Shown piece by piece: positions 7,506 through 15,347 of a DNA stretch of 19,343 bases. A program made the position numbers and the translations under genes. The DNA is from JACMLD01 sp038229695 (lineage in GTDB: Bacteria; Bacteroidota; Bacteroidia; Chitinophagales; Chitinophagaceae). Position 1 is the first letter of the stretch. Every line of letters begins with the position of its first letter. Where the stretch lies: positions 1 through 19,343 of the forward strand of contig JBBROE010000086.1 in NCBI GenBank assembly GCA_038229695.1, read 5' to 3'. The notes under the pieces are model-generated. The model saw only the letters and a program-made list of their open reading frames with translations, searched no databases and was not told the origin of the DNA.

Positions 7506-8369
7506 ATGACTAAGGATAATCCTTTTACAGCTGTTATCTATTTGGCCTGGTTGCCATATGGAATGGAGCATTTTAAGAGGTTTATAGATAGCTATCAGTG
7601 TTTTGATGCAGATTACGAGCACCAGCTGGTGATAGTATTTAATGGAATGACTGTTGCCCATCCTGATAAACCGAAAGCTTATCTTGCTTACCTGGAGAAC
7701 AGGGGTATTCCGACATATCGATGCCTCTATTATGCCAGCGGACAAGATATTGAAATCTACCGTAAAGCTGCACGGGAAATACCTGCTGTTTATATTTTAT
7801 TTTTTAATACATATAGCACTATACTGGCAAGTCATTGGTTGAAATATTATATGCAAAATTTTGATGACCAGACAGGGATTATAGCAGCTACTGGATCATA
7901 CCAGAGTTATTATTCATCTGTATTTCAAAAACAGGTGGGCGGGTGGGAAGCGGCAAAGGGTCTTTTGTATAATTTCCGGAAATATAAACTATTTGTAAAG
8001 GCGTTTATTTACTGGCGGTTTCTTTTTAAGCCTTTTCCCAATCCACATATTCGTACCAGTGCATTTATGGTAAAAAAGGATATTTTTATCGAGTTGAAGA
8101 AAGGGGTAATCGATACGAAGTTTAAAGCATACCGGTTTGAGAACGGCCGCAATGGCCTCACCGGTTTTTATCTGGCAAAAGGCTTAAAAATACTGGTAGT
8201 GGACAGGTTCGGTAAAACTTATTTACCCTCAGCATGGAAAAGCAGCAATACATTTTGGATTAATAGCCAGGAAAACCTGCTTGTTGCTGATAACCAGACG
8301 GCCATCTATTCTAACGCCACTCCCGAAGAAAAAACAGAAATGAGCCGATTGGCATGGGGAACAAAATGA
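7506..8369 (+). CDS. Putative glycosyltransferase of a polysaccharide locus
   Basis: This 287-residue protein resembles uncharacterised glycosyltransferase-like proteins of O-antigen clusters more than any assayed enzyme. The start region AVIYLAWLPYGMEHFKRFI and the segment HQLVIVFNGM (39-48) fit the first strands of a GT-A fold. DIEIYRKAAREI (81-92) and YILFFNTYSTILASHWLKYY (96-115) occupy the place where GT2 enzymes have a DxD motif, but here no DxD is seen. PNPHIRTSAFMVKKD (178-192) is a recognisable late block. It overlaps the next GT2 gene by ATGA, so the two are co-translated. It is A+T-rich like its left neighbours. Donor and acceptor are unknown. The glycosyltransferase call rests on fold-like pattern and context. 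Confidence 0.6.
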   Translation: MTKDNPFTAVIYLAWLPYGMEHFKRFIDSYQCFDADYEHQLVIVFNGMTVAHPDKPKAYLAYLENRGIPTYRCLYYASGQDIEIYRKAAREIPAVYILFFNTYSTILASHWLKYYMQNFDDQTGIIAATGSYQSYYSSVFQKQVGGWEAAKGLLYNFRKYKLFVKAFIYWRFLFKPFPNPHIRTSAFMVKKDIFIELKKGVIDTKFKAYRFENGRNGLTGFYLAKGLKILVVDRFGKTYLPSAWKSSNTFWINSQENLLVADNQTAIYSNATPEEKTEMSRLAWGTK

Positions 8370-9352
8370 TCAAATATTCCATTATACTGCCAGTACGAAA
8401 TGGTGGCCGCTATGTTAAAGAGTGTGTCCAAAGCATTATGCAGCAGACACGGACTGATTTTAATTTGCTGGTACTAGATAACTGTAGTACTGATGGTACC
8501 CTGGAATGGATACAATCGCTGAAAGATCCTCGTATTGTCTGTTATCCATCTGAAAAGTCTTTAAGCATAGAAGAAAACTGGAACAGGGCACTCTTCTTAC
8601 CAAAAAATGAATTCATGACACTGATCGGTCATGATGATTTGCTGCACCCGCATTACCTGCAAAGTATGGATGCGCTTATTAAAAGCCATCCTGTAGCCAG
8701 CCTGTACCAGGCTCATTTCAATTTTATAGATGCGGCCGGAAAAAAAATAAGGGCCTGCCGGCCGATGAAAAGCAAGTTCACTGCTGCCGAATTCCTGCAG
8801 GGAGAATTCCTGCAGTCGATCGACAGTATGGGAACCGGTTATATGATGCGGAGCCTTGATTTTGATGCAGCAGGGGGCATGACAATGGCTTACCCGCGCC
8901 TGATTTTTGCGGATTATGCCTTGTGGGTAAAACTGGCGGCAAAGGGCTACCTGGCGGTGTCACCGGAAATCCTGTTTTCTTACCGGCTCCACGACAGCGT
9001 CTCGAAGCTCACCAACGGGGAAGATTACCAGCAGGCCTTCGGCGTGTATGTGCACTTTTTGGCTGGTTTCCGCAGGCAGGACGCTGAGATATCCGCTGTG
9101 CTTGACCGTTATGGAAAAGTATTTCTTTCCTATTTCACGGAGAGCCTCGCGCACAGGTTGCTTAAAACGCCTGCCCGATGGCGCCAAACCTCGGTGCGCG
9201 GGTATATTGACCGCTGCAGGAAATATGCGGAGATACTGATTCCCGGCCAGGATTTCCGGCCATCGCGTAATATCCGGGTAAGATTGGCGGAATGGCTCGA
9301 CAACCCCCCGGGTATCCTGCTTTTCCGGGCTATAAAAAAAATTACCGGCTGA
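8366..9352 (+). CDS. Family 2 glycosyltransferase
   Basis: This is a cytoplasmic GT-A enzyme of about 328 residues. Residues 1-12, MIKYSIILPVRN, are the classic GT2 beginning, followed by VLDNCSTDGT (about 37-46). The metal-binding region reads LIGHDDLLHPHYLQ (about 86-99), with HDD in the DxD place. FADYALWVKLAAKGY and SYRLHDSVSK match the acceptor-side ED/QxxRW-like region of the family. I chose the ATG at 8366 because it overlaps the upstream stop as ATGA; an ATG at 8354 would add four residues. A 15-base in-frame tandem repeat (8789-8818) gives EFLQG-EFLQS. It probably adds one sugar to the repeat unit made by this locus. Specificity is unknown. Confidence 0.9.
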   Translation: MIKYSIILPVRNGGRYVKECVQSIMQQTRTDFNLLVLDNCSTDGTLEWIQSLKDPRIVCYPSEKSLSIEENWNRALFLPKNEFMTLIGHDDLLHPHYLQSMDALIKSHPVASLYQAHFNFIDAAGKKIRACRPMKSKFTAAEFLQGEFLQSIDSMGTGYMMRSLDFDAAGGMTMAYPRLIFADYALWVKLAAKGYLAVSPEILFSYRLHDSVSKLTNGEDYQQAFGVYVHFLAGFRRQDAEISAVLDRYGKVFLSYFTESLAHRLLKTPARWRQTSVRGYIDRCRKYAEILIPGQDFRPSRNIRVRLAEWLDNPPGILLFRAIKKITG

Positions 9353-9367
9353 CGTTAAATAACATAT

Positions 9368-10498
9368 ATGAAGATTGCAGTCAATTGCTGGGTATTGCGC
9401 AACAGGCAGCTGGATGGCATCGGCTATTTTACGGTCAACAGTATCTCGAGAATGATAAAGAATCATCCCGAAGTGGACTTCATGCTAATCTGTGATAGAG
9501 ATTTCACCGGGAACTGGTTCGACTTCCCCAATGCCACGATTCACCGGGTGTTTCCGCCATATCGCCATCCTTCGCTGTACGTCGTTTATATGGAACTTGT
9601 GCTCCCCTTTTTTTTAAAAAAACACCGGCCCGATCTCATGTTGTCCATGGAAGGCTTTCTCAGCCTGGGTTCATCCATCCCGCAGCTGCCGGTGTTGTAC
9701 GACATCAACTTTGAGCACCAGCCACAGGATCTTAAATTCCTTAACCGGCTTTATTTCGGCTTCTTCTTCCGTCGCTTTGTGAAGAAAGCGGTGAGGATTG
9801 CTACAATTTCTAATTACAGCAGGCAGGATATTGCCTCCTTTTATCAGGTAACACCCGCAAAAATTGACAACGTCTCCTGTGGGATCAACGATAATTTTGT
9901 TCCTTTGTCCGACATCGAAATCAGCGCAACCCGGCTTGCCTTCAGCGGGGGAAAACCGTATTTCTTTTTTGTAGGATCGATGCATCCCCGCAAGAACATA
10001 GCCCGCCTTATTGAAGCCTACACGCTTTTCCGCGAACGGACGGGCAGCGATTATAAATTGTTGCTGGCAGGAGCTATCTGGTGGAGTAAATCGCTCATTG
10101 AGACCGCTTACAGCAACAGCCCGTATAAAGCCGATATCATCTTCACCGGCAGGCTATCGGAAAGCGATCTCAAAAAAGTGTTAGGCAGTGCATTCGCCCT
10201 GAGCTTTGTCCCGATTTTTGAAGGCTTCGGCCTGCCCATTGTCGAAGCGATGCAGAGCCGCGTGCCCGTCATCTGTTCCAATACCACCTCTATGCCCGAA
10301 GTGGCCGGAGACGCTGCGGTGCTGGTGGATCCATTCGATATTTCGTCTATTGTTGCAGGGATGCAGCAGATGTACGGTGAAAGCGGTTTGCGCGACCGGC
10401 TGATCACATTAGGTGACAGGCAGAAGGAGCAGTTTACCTGGGATCGTACGGCCGTACTACTCTGGCAATCTGTTTGTAAGGCGCTCGGTAGCGAATAA
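9368..10498 (+). CDS. Family 4 glycosyltransferase
   Basis: This is a 376-residue GT-B enzyme. The N-terminal domain begins MKIAVNCWVLRNRQLDGIGY, with a Gly-rich acceptor loop. ATISNYSRQDI (about 138-148) marks the end of the N-domain. The C-terminal nucleotide-sugar domain contains FFVGSMHPRKNIARLIEAY (about 199-217), TGRLSESDL and the EX7E-type motif FEGFGLPIVEAM (about 283-294), then SNTTSMPEVAGDAAVLVDP. Length and motif order are complete. It follows the GT2 gene by 15 bases on the same strand. Its stop lies one base from the stop of the convergent gene at 10500. It probably transfers a sugar, perhaps the branched 6-deoxyhexose made upstream, in a retaining reaction. The exact donor cannot be read. 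Confidence 0.9.
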   Translation: MKIAVNCWVLRNRQLDGIGYFTVNSISRMIKNHPEVDFMLICDRDFTGNWFDFPNATIHRVFPPYRHPSLYVVYMELVLPFFLKKHRPDLMLSMEGFLSLGSSIPQLPVLYDINFEHQPQDLKFLNRLYFGFFFRRFVKKAVRIATISNYSRQDIASFYQVTPAKIDNVSCGINDNFVPLSDIEISATRLAFSGGKPYFFFVGSMHPRKNIARLIEAYTLFRERTGSDYKLLLAGAIWWSKSLIETAYSNSPYKADIIFTGRLSESDLKKVLGSAFALSFVPIFEGFGLPIVEAMQSRVPVICSNTTSMPEVAGDAAVLVDPFDISSIVAGMQQMYGESGLRDRLITLGDRQKEQFTWDRTAVLLWQSVCKALGSE

Positions 10499-10499
10499 A

Positions 10500-11621
10500 T
10501 CAGCGTTTAGCAGCGATAAACGCCGCTGCTTTGCGGGCGATATTTTCCCAGTAGAAGTGTTCGAAGAAGGCCGCCGGGATATCCTGGCTATCGGGCATTT
10601 GCTGCATCGCCCGGGCAAAAGCAGGCCAGTCGTAATCAGACACCAGCTTCATCATATGCCCGGTCAGCGACGAGTCGACACCGAATGCGCCACTTTCCGT
10701 TGAAATCGAATAGGTATTGTAGCCCAGCGCTTCAACGAGCTTCGTTTTAATGCCCCCACCTGTTACTACGGGGTTAATAAAGGCATCAACGCCTTTAAAA
10801 TACACGCTGATGTCCTCCACAAATCCCGTATAGATGATGTTGTAGGATGCATACGCGGCCAGCCCGTTGAATTTCGGAGGCAATCCTTTTCCGCAAATAA
10901 TAATTTTATAAGGGAATTCACTTTCCCATAGAGGGCGATTGATAGCGTCGGTGATGAAACGGACTGCATCGGTATTCGGTGCATAGTCCAGTGAACCGTT
11001 AAAAAGGAACAGGCGGTACTGCGGTGCTATCCCGTGCTTTGCCAGCAGGATATCCCGGCATCGTTTTTTTTCTGCTGCCGCCGGTGCCGCATTCCAGTCG
11101 ATGCCGTAGGTGACCGTTATACATTTGCGTGCATCGATACCCAGTCTGGACCGCGCGTAATGCCGGTCTTCATCGGTTTTGAAAAAGTTATAATCAGCGG
11201 TGCGGTGTACGGTCCGTTCATAAACAAATAATAATGGCCACCACCATTTGCCCAGCGCTCTCCAGCGCTGGTGTTCGATATTGTGTGAATGTACCACCAG
11301 CTTTATACCGCAGGCATACTTCAGCAGGATCCCCAGCCAGCCAAAATAGGGATGCTCGAGCAACAGGTGGGTGGCACGTTCCTTTTTAATGATGCGCCGC
11401 AACCTGAAAAACAGGAATGGGTTTATATACCGGGTTTTGGCCGGCGAAAGGATATTCAGCAGCTGGTAGCCGATGGCCAGGGCCGGGTCATTATCCTGTG
11501 TAGTCACCACCGTCAGGCGGCAGTTGCGGGAAAGAAATTCGGTGAAAACGGCAATACCTTTCTGTCCCCCTGTTTTAGCAGGCAAAAAATTATAGGAAAC
11601 AAGGCTGAGGAGGGTTACCAT
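10500..11621 (-). CDS. Glycosyltransferase, GT4-like (GT-B fold)
   Basis: This 373-residue protein has a GT-B layout. The N-domain has LPAKTGGQKGIAVFTEFLS with a Gly-rich loop, and VVHSHNIEHQRWRALGKWWW is a typical acceptor/linker segment. The C-domain has LFNGSLDYAPNTDAVRFI, IICGKGLPPKF and YTGFVEDISVYFKGVDAFIN, then PVVTGGGIKTKLVEAL, which replaces the EX7E region with the GGGIKTKLVEA form seen in some GT4 proteins. The ATG at 11621 is the first start after an in-frame stop. It lies 47 bp downstream of the YfhO-family gene on the same strand, so the two are probably co-transcribed and may act on the same envelope glycoconjugate. It converges with the GT4 gene ending at 10498. Substrates are unknown. 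Confidence 0.83.
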   Translation of the reverse strand: MVTLLSLVSYNFLPAKTGGQKGIAVFTEFLSRNCRLTVVTTQDNDPALAIGYQLLNILSPAKTRYINPFLFFRLRRIIKKERATHLLLEHPYFGWLGILLKYACGIKLVVHSHNIEHQRWRALGKWWWPLLFVYERTVHRTADYNFFKTDEDRHYARSRLGIDARKCITVTYGIDWNAAPAAAEKKRCRDILLAKHGIAPQYRLFLFNGSLDYAPNTDAVRFITDAINRPLWESEFPYKIIICGKGLPPKFNGLAAYASYNIIYTGFVEDISVYFKGVDAFINPVVTGGGIKTKLVEALGYNTYSISTESGAFGVDSSLTGHMMKLVSDYDWPAFARAMQQMPDSQDIPAAFFEHFYWENIARKAAAFIAAKR

Positions 11622-11668
11622 GTTGTACCGGGAGAAGTCACCGTTCTGTCAATATTAGCAATTAATAG

Positions 11669-14182
11669 CTATTTCTGTCTTTTTCTCCACTCCAGCCCAA
11701 TGGCAACAAGCAGCAGCAGGTAGGCTGCCAGCGAAGCGACAAGGGCAAGCGTGTTACCGAGTTTATACAGGGTGGGCTCAAACCTGAATTCGATTGCATG
11801 TTTCCCGGCCGGCACCGTCATACCCCGCAGCGCGTAATCCACGCGAAGGTAACTGACAGGTTTACCGTCGAGGTAGGCGTTCCATCCTTTATCGTAATAA
11901 ATTTCGCTGAAAACTGCGAATTGCGGCGCGGCAGCCGAAAACGCGTAGACGATTGTATCGTTGCTGTTTCTTACCATCCGCAGCGAGGCTGACGAATCGA
12001 AAAGCGGAGCTGCCGACACCTGGTTCCTATAGTTATTTTCGATGACCGCTACCGATTTCAGGTTGGTACTGTCGAGTGCCTTCATCGCTGCATTGCCATC
12101 TTTAACATAGTCAATGCTGCTGACCAGCCAGCAGGGACCAAAGGCATCCGGGTTTTGCACCGCAACAGGTTGCCCGTTGGCCGGGTTCTGCTGGATAATC
12201 CATTTGGTGTTAAGCATGTTGAAAACCGCACGGTTTCCTTTGCGCAGCTGGTTATCCATCAGGTCCTGGTAAAGGCCAAGCCTTGCTGCCAGGTAACCCC
12301 CGAGCGAGTTGTGAAAATACGAAGCCCTGCCATCGGCGAATGGATCGCCGGCTGTCTGGTCAAACACACGGAAGTAACCCGGGTCTGCCATGATGGTGAC
12401 ATCAGCTGCATTGGGTGCAAAATTGCCCTCGTAATCCGATGCTTCGATGAAATTATCGTCGTTCAGGTAACGGCGGCCGACCGCCAGTACGTCAAATGAT
12501 ATCAGCAGCAACACCAAGGCCATCGCCACGCGGGCTGTTAGTTTTTTTCGGATGAAAGCTACGATCACCAGGGCGGCGACGGCCATGAAGAAAAATGAAC
12601 GCAACAGGTCCTTTCCGGTGAGCGATTTCCGGTCACTTTGCAAGGCATGAATCATCGACACGCCAAATTGTGCCGCCTGCTGCTGCAACCCGGGGGCAGT
12701 TTGTTTTCCCTGTGCCTGCTGCTGCAATACGGAACTGGTAAAACTTTCTTTAAGCCGGGCATCGTTTTCACCGGTATAGTCGGCCGAAAACCAAAACACC
12801 AGCAGCAGGGCCAGTATGCCTGCGGTTACGTATGCTGCGGGTTTCAATTTACTCCACAGCCATTCCGGTGTGGGCGCTTCAATGAATATACGCTGCAGCG
12901 CCATTGCCGCCAGCAGCGGGAACGCCAGCTGCGGAATCACCAGTGCCATGGTAGGCGCCCGAAATTTATTGTAAAAAGGGAAGTGGTCAAAAAGGAAATT
13001 ATTGAACACGGCAAAATTGCTGCCCCAGCTCATGAAGACGGCGATCACGACCGCCGCGGCCATCCACCATTTGTTCCAGCCCGGCACAATAAAAAGCCCG
13101 GCAATGAACAACATGCAGATCACCGCGCCAAGATAGACCGGCCCGGATGTACCCGGTTGCGGGCCCCAGTAGGCATAAGCATTTGCATACTGCACGGCAT
13201 TTTCTTCCGGCTGCCCTGCTTCGGTTAATTTCTGGGGAAACTCGCCGCTGGCGGATATCTCTTTTCCGCCACTCCCACCACCATAGAGCCCGGGTACGAT
13301 AAACGTCAATGTTTCACCGATGCCGTAACTCCAGTGAAATGCATAGGCTTTGTCGAGTCCGCCTTTTGGTTTTGCCGTACCGTCAGGATTCGTGGTGATT
13401 TCTGACTTTCCGCTGCGCATGCTTTCCTTCGAAAATTCATAGGTAGTGAGATAGCCCATGGCATTGCTGGCGAAGCCCCCGGCAATGGCCAGCAGGGCAA
13501 GCGCATTGGCTATAAAAAAATGTGGGAGCTGTTTTTCGCGGATACAGGCAACCAGGTAGGCAATACCGGCACAGGCAGCGGTGAGCAGGGTATAGTAAAC
13601 GATCTGCTGGTGGCTCTGTGCAATGAGCAGCCCGGAAAAAATGAGTGTAAGGGCCGTGCCCCACCAGTAGCGGCGGTTGTAGAGGATAAACAACCCTGCG
13701 AGTAAACCTGGCGCATAGGCAATCGATAACATCTGTGAATCATGCCCTACCGCAATGATGATCGGGTCAAAGGTGGAATAGGCATAAGCGATTGCGCAGC
13801 TACCCGCTATCCAGGGGTTGATCTTCACGACCAGGCAGAGGATATAAAACATAAGGCAGGCCAGAAAGAAAAAGCTGACGGGCCTCGGAAGTGCGAGCGT
13901 GAGGAGGCTGTTGAAATAATCCAGTGAAATAGCGGAAGTCCGCTGCATGGCAACCTGGTAGGCCGGCATTCCGCTATAAATGCTGTTGGTCCAAAGGGGA
14001 AAGTGACCGTACTTGTCTTTATACTCAAAAGATTGATGGGATACGCTTTTCCATTGCACGATATCCGATTGCTGTAACACTTTTCCCTGGAGGGCAGGTT
14101 TGCAGTACACCGCGGCCACCACCAAAAACAATAGCATGATCGTAACGTGCGGCCAGGCTTTCTGCCAAAAAGATTTATGCAT
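11669..14182 (-). CDS. YfhO-family multi-spanning membrane protein, probable GT-C type
   Basis: This large inner-membrane protein has 837 residues, a usual size for Bacteroidota YfhO-like proteins. An N-terminal membrane segment (about 13-27) is followed by a loop with QQSDIVQWKSVS, whose Asp40 is in the place of the catalytic acidic residue of GT-C enzymes. About a dozen further hydrophobic spans continue to roughly residue 560. A soluble, probably extracytoplasmic domain then precedes a final span near 805-830. The block DKGWNAYLDGKPVSYLRVDY before it is characteristic of the family. In Bacillus subtilis YfhO is linked to lipoteichoic-acid glycosylation; here a polyprenyl-linked sugar donor and an envelope acceptor are inferred only. 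It leads a minus-strand pair with a GT4-like gene. A strong dyad sits 8 bp upstream of its start. Confidence 0.82.
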   Translation of the reverse strand: MHKSFWQKAWPHVTIMLLFLVVAAVYCKPALQGKVLQQSDIVQWKSVSHQSFEYKDKYGHFPLWTNSIYSGMPAYQVAMQRTSAISLDYFNSLLTLALPRPVSFFFLACLMFYILCLVVKINPWIAGSCAIAYAYSTFDPIIIAVGHDSQMLSIAYAPGLLAGLFILYNRRYWWGTALTLIFSGLLIAQSHQQIVYYTLLTAACAGIAYLVACIREKQLPHFFIANALALLAIAGGFASNAMGYLTTYEFSKESMRSGKSEITTNPDGTAKPKGGLDKAYAFHWSYGIGETLTFIVPGLYGGGSGGKEISASGEFPQKLTEAGQPEENAVQYANAYAYWGPQPGTSGPVYLGAVICMLFIAGLFIVPGWNKWWMAAAVVIAVFMSWGSNFAVFNNFLFDHFPFYNKFRAPTMALVIPQLAFPLLAAMALQRIFIEAPTPEWLWSKLKPAAYVTAGILALLLVFWFSADYTGENDARLKESFTSSVLQQQAQGKQTAPGLQQQAAQFGVSMIHALQSDRKSLTGKDLLRSFFFMAVAALVIVAFIRKKLTARVAMALVLLLISFDVLAVGRRYLNDDNFIEASDYEGNFAPNAADVTIMADPGYFRVFDQTAGDPFADGRASYFHNSLGGYLAARLGLYQDLMDNQLRKGNRAVFNMLNTKWIIQQNPANGQPVAVQNPDAFGPCWLVSSIDYVKDGNAAMKALDSTNLKSVAVIENNYRNQVSAAPLFDSSASLRMVRNSNDTIVYAFSAAAPQFAVFSEIYYDKGWNAYLDGKPVSYLRVDYALRGMTVPAGKHAIEFRFEPTLYKLGNTLALVASLAAYLLLLVAIGLEWRKRQK

Positions 14183-14319
14183 AGCTTACATTTCTGCTCC
14201 GCAAAATAATGGTATTTTGAGCAGAAATAGTGAATTAGGTTCGGTGACCGCGAAGACATAAACATCGCTGGAAAAGCCTGCCTGTCAGCCTTTTTGGGGC
14301 TTCGCATTAATCCCGACAA
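14183..14319. promoter_or_regulatory. Divergent intergenic region between YfhO-family gene and dipeptide epimerase
   Basis: This 137-bp region must carry the start signals of both genes. Its main feature is the 37-nt dyad listed separately. Inside the dyad, TATTTTG occurs on both strands and is one base short of TAnnTTTG, so the dyad could overlap promoter elements in both directions. The right half (14228-14319) shows no clear promoter motif apart from a CTTTTTGG run. Confidence 0.45.
14191..14227. repeat. Perfect two-part inverted repeat (hairpin or operator)
   Basis: TTTCTGCTC (14191-14199) pairs perfectly with GAGCAGAAA (14219-14227). Inside it, AAAATA (14203-14208) pairs with TATTTT (14213-14218) around the loop ATGG. 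Only the three bases CGC at 14200-14202 are unpaired. The 9+6 bp dyad ends 8 bp from the YfhO-family start. It has no trailing T-run, and it lies between divergent genes, so a terminator role is unlikely. A regulator-binding site or a 5'-UTR hairpin fits better. Confidence 0.7.
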
Positions 14320-15333
14320 ATGAAAGTAAATTATAAAATCTGCCGGCTTCCCTTCAGGCATGCATTTACCATTTCAAAAGGTACAAAGACCGAACAGCCT
14401 ACGTTTCTGGTGGAACTGGATTTCAACGGCATCAAAGGATATGGCGAAGCGCCCGCGATCAGTTATTATAATATCCCGGTGGAAAAAATGGAAGCCGATC
14501 TCCTGTCGAAAAAACAAATGGTCGAGAAATATGCACTGACAGACCCGGAGCGCTACTGGCATTATCTCCACCACGTCTTCCCCCAAAACCCTTTCCTGGT
14601 TTGCGCGCTTGATATGGCTGCCTGGGATATCACCGGTAAGCTGCGTCAGCTGCCCTTGTATGAATTGTGGGGCCTGGACATGGCCACCGCTCCGGTAACC
14701 GATTATACCATCGGCATCGACTCCATAGAAAAAATGCTGCAGAAGCTGGAGGAGAAACCCTGGCCGGTGTATAAAATAAAGCTGGGTACGAAGCAGGATA
14801 TCCGCATCATCGAGACACTGAGGAAACATACAACGGCGGTTTTCCGCGTCGATGCCAATGCCGGCTGGCAGCTGGAAGAGGCGCTTGAGATCATTCCCGC
14901 CCTGCAACAACTGGGGGTAGAACTGGTTGAACAACCGCTTGCCAAAGACAACTGGGAGGGGATGAAAATGTTATTTGAGGCGTCGGCCCTACCGCTGATT
15001 GCCGATGAGTCCTGCGTCTCCGAACAGGACGTCGCCCGTTGTGCAGGGCATTTTCACGGCATCAACATCAAGCTCACCAAATGTGGTGGTATTACGCCCG
15101 CCAGAAGAATGGTTGCTGCCACAGCCGGCCTCGGCCTGCGCGTAATGATTGGGTGCATGAACGAATCCACGATCGGCTCGGCTGCCATCGCCAACCTGGC
15201 ACCGTCTGCGGATTATATTGACATGGACGGACCCCTTTTACTGTCCGAAGATATTGCATCAGGTATTACCTACCGGGATGGCAGGTACACACTCTCCGGT
15301 GACCCCGGCCTGGGCATTACTGTTGATTTTTAG
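14320..15333 (+). CDS. Dipeptide epimerase (L-Ala-D/L-Glu epimerase type)
   Basis: This 337-residue enolase-superfamily enzyme of the muconate-lactonizing subgroup has the full catalytic set. The Lys-x-Lys pair is in YKIKLG (152/154). Metal ligands are Asp178 (RVDANAGW), Glu204 (VEQPL) and Asp229 (IADES), and the second catalytic Lys is Lys254 in NIKLTKCGG. DMDGP (301-305) supplies the Asp-x-Asp pair that binds the dipeptide amino group in known Ala-Glu epimerases and separates them from other subgroup members. Epimerisation of L-Ala-D-Glu to L-Ala-L-Glu serves peptidoglycan recycling in the cytoplasm. Related Bacteroidota enzymes sometimes prefer other dipeptides, so the exact substrate is uncertain. 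It is divergent from the YfhO-family gene and converges with the DUF3570 gene, with 14 bp between the stops. Confidence 0.9.
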   Translation: MKVNYKICRLPFRHAFTISKGTKTEQPTFLVELDFNGIKGYGEAPAISYYNIPVEKMEADLLSKKQMVEKYALTDPERYWHYLHHVFPQNPFLVCALDMAAWDITGKLRQLPLYELWGLDMATAPVTDYTIGIDSIEKMLQKLEEKPWPVYKIKLGTKQDIRIIETLRKHTTAVFRVDANAGWQLEEALEIIPALQQLGVELVEQPLAKDNWEGMKMLFEASALPLIADESCVSEQDVARCAGHFHGINIKLTKCGGITPARRMVAATAGLGLRVMIGCMNESTIGSAAIANLAPSADYIDMDGPLLLSEDIASGITYRDGRYTLSGDPGLGITVDF

Positions 15334-15347
15334 AACGCGCGTTGTAT

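Noticed and set aside
12650..12730. Repeated CTGCTGCAA-like triplets
   Set aside because: These encode Leu-Gln-Gln-rich segments in a loop of the YfhO-family protein and are simple codon repetition, not a separate element.
12638..13228. 196-residue plus-strand open frame
   Set aside because: It lies wholly antisense to the YfhO-family gene and is rich in His, Arg, Gln and Cys, as expected of a reverse-frame shadow.
15334..15343. Perfect palindrome AACGCGCGTT between the convergent epimerase and DUF3570 genes
   Set aside because: It has no loop and no T-run, is only 10 bases long, and is too weak to call a terminator or a binding site.
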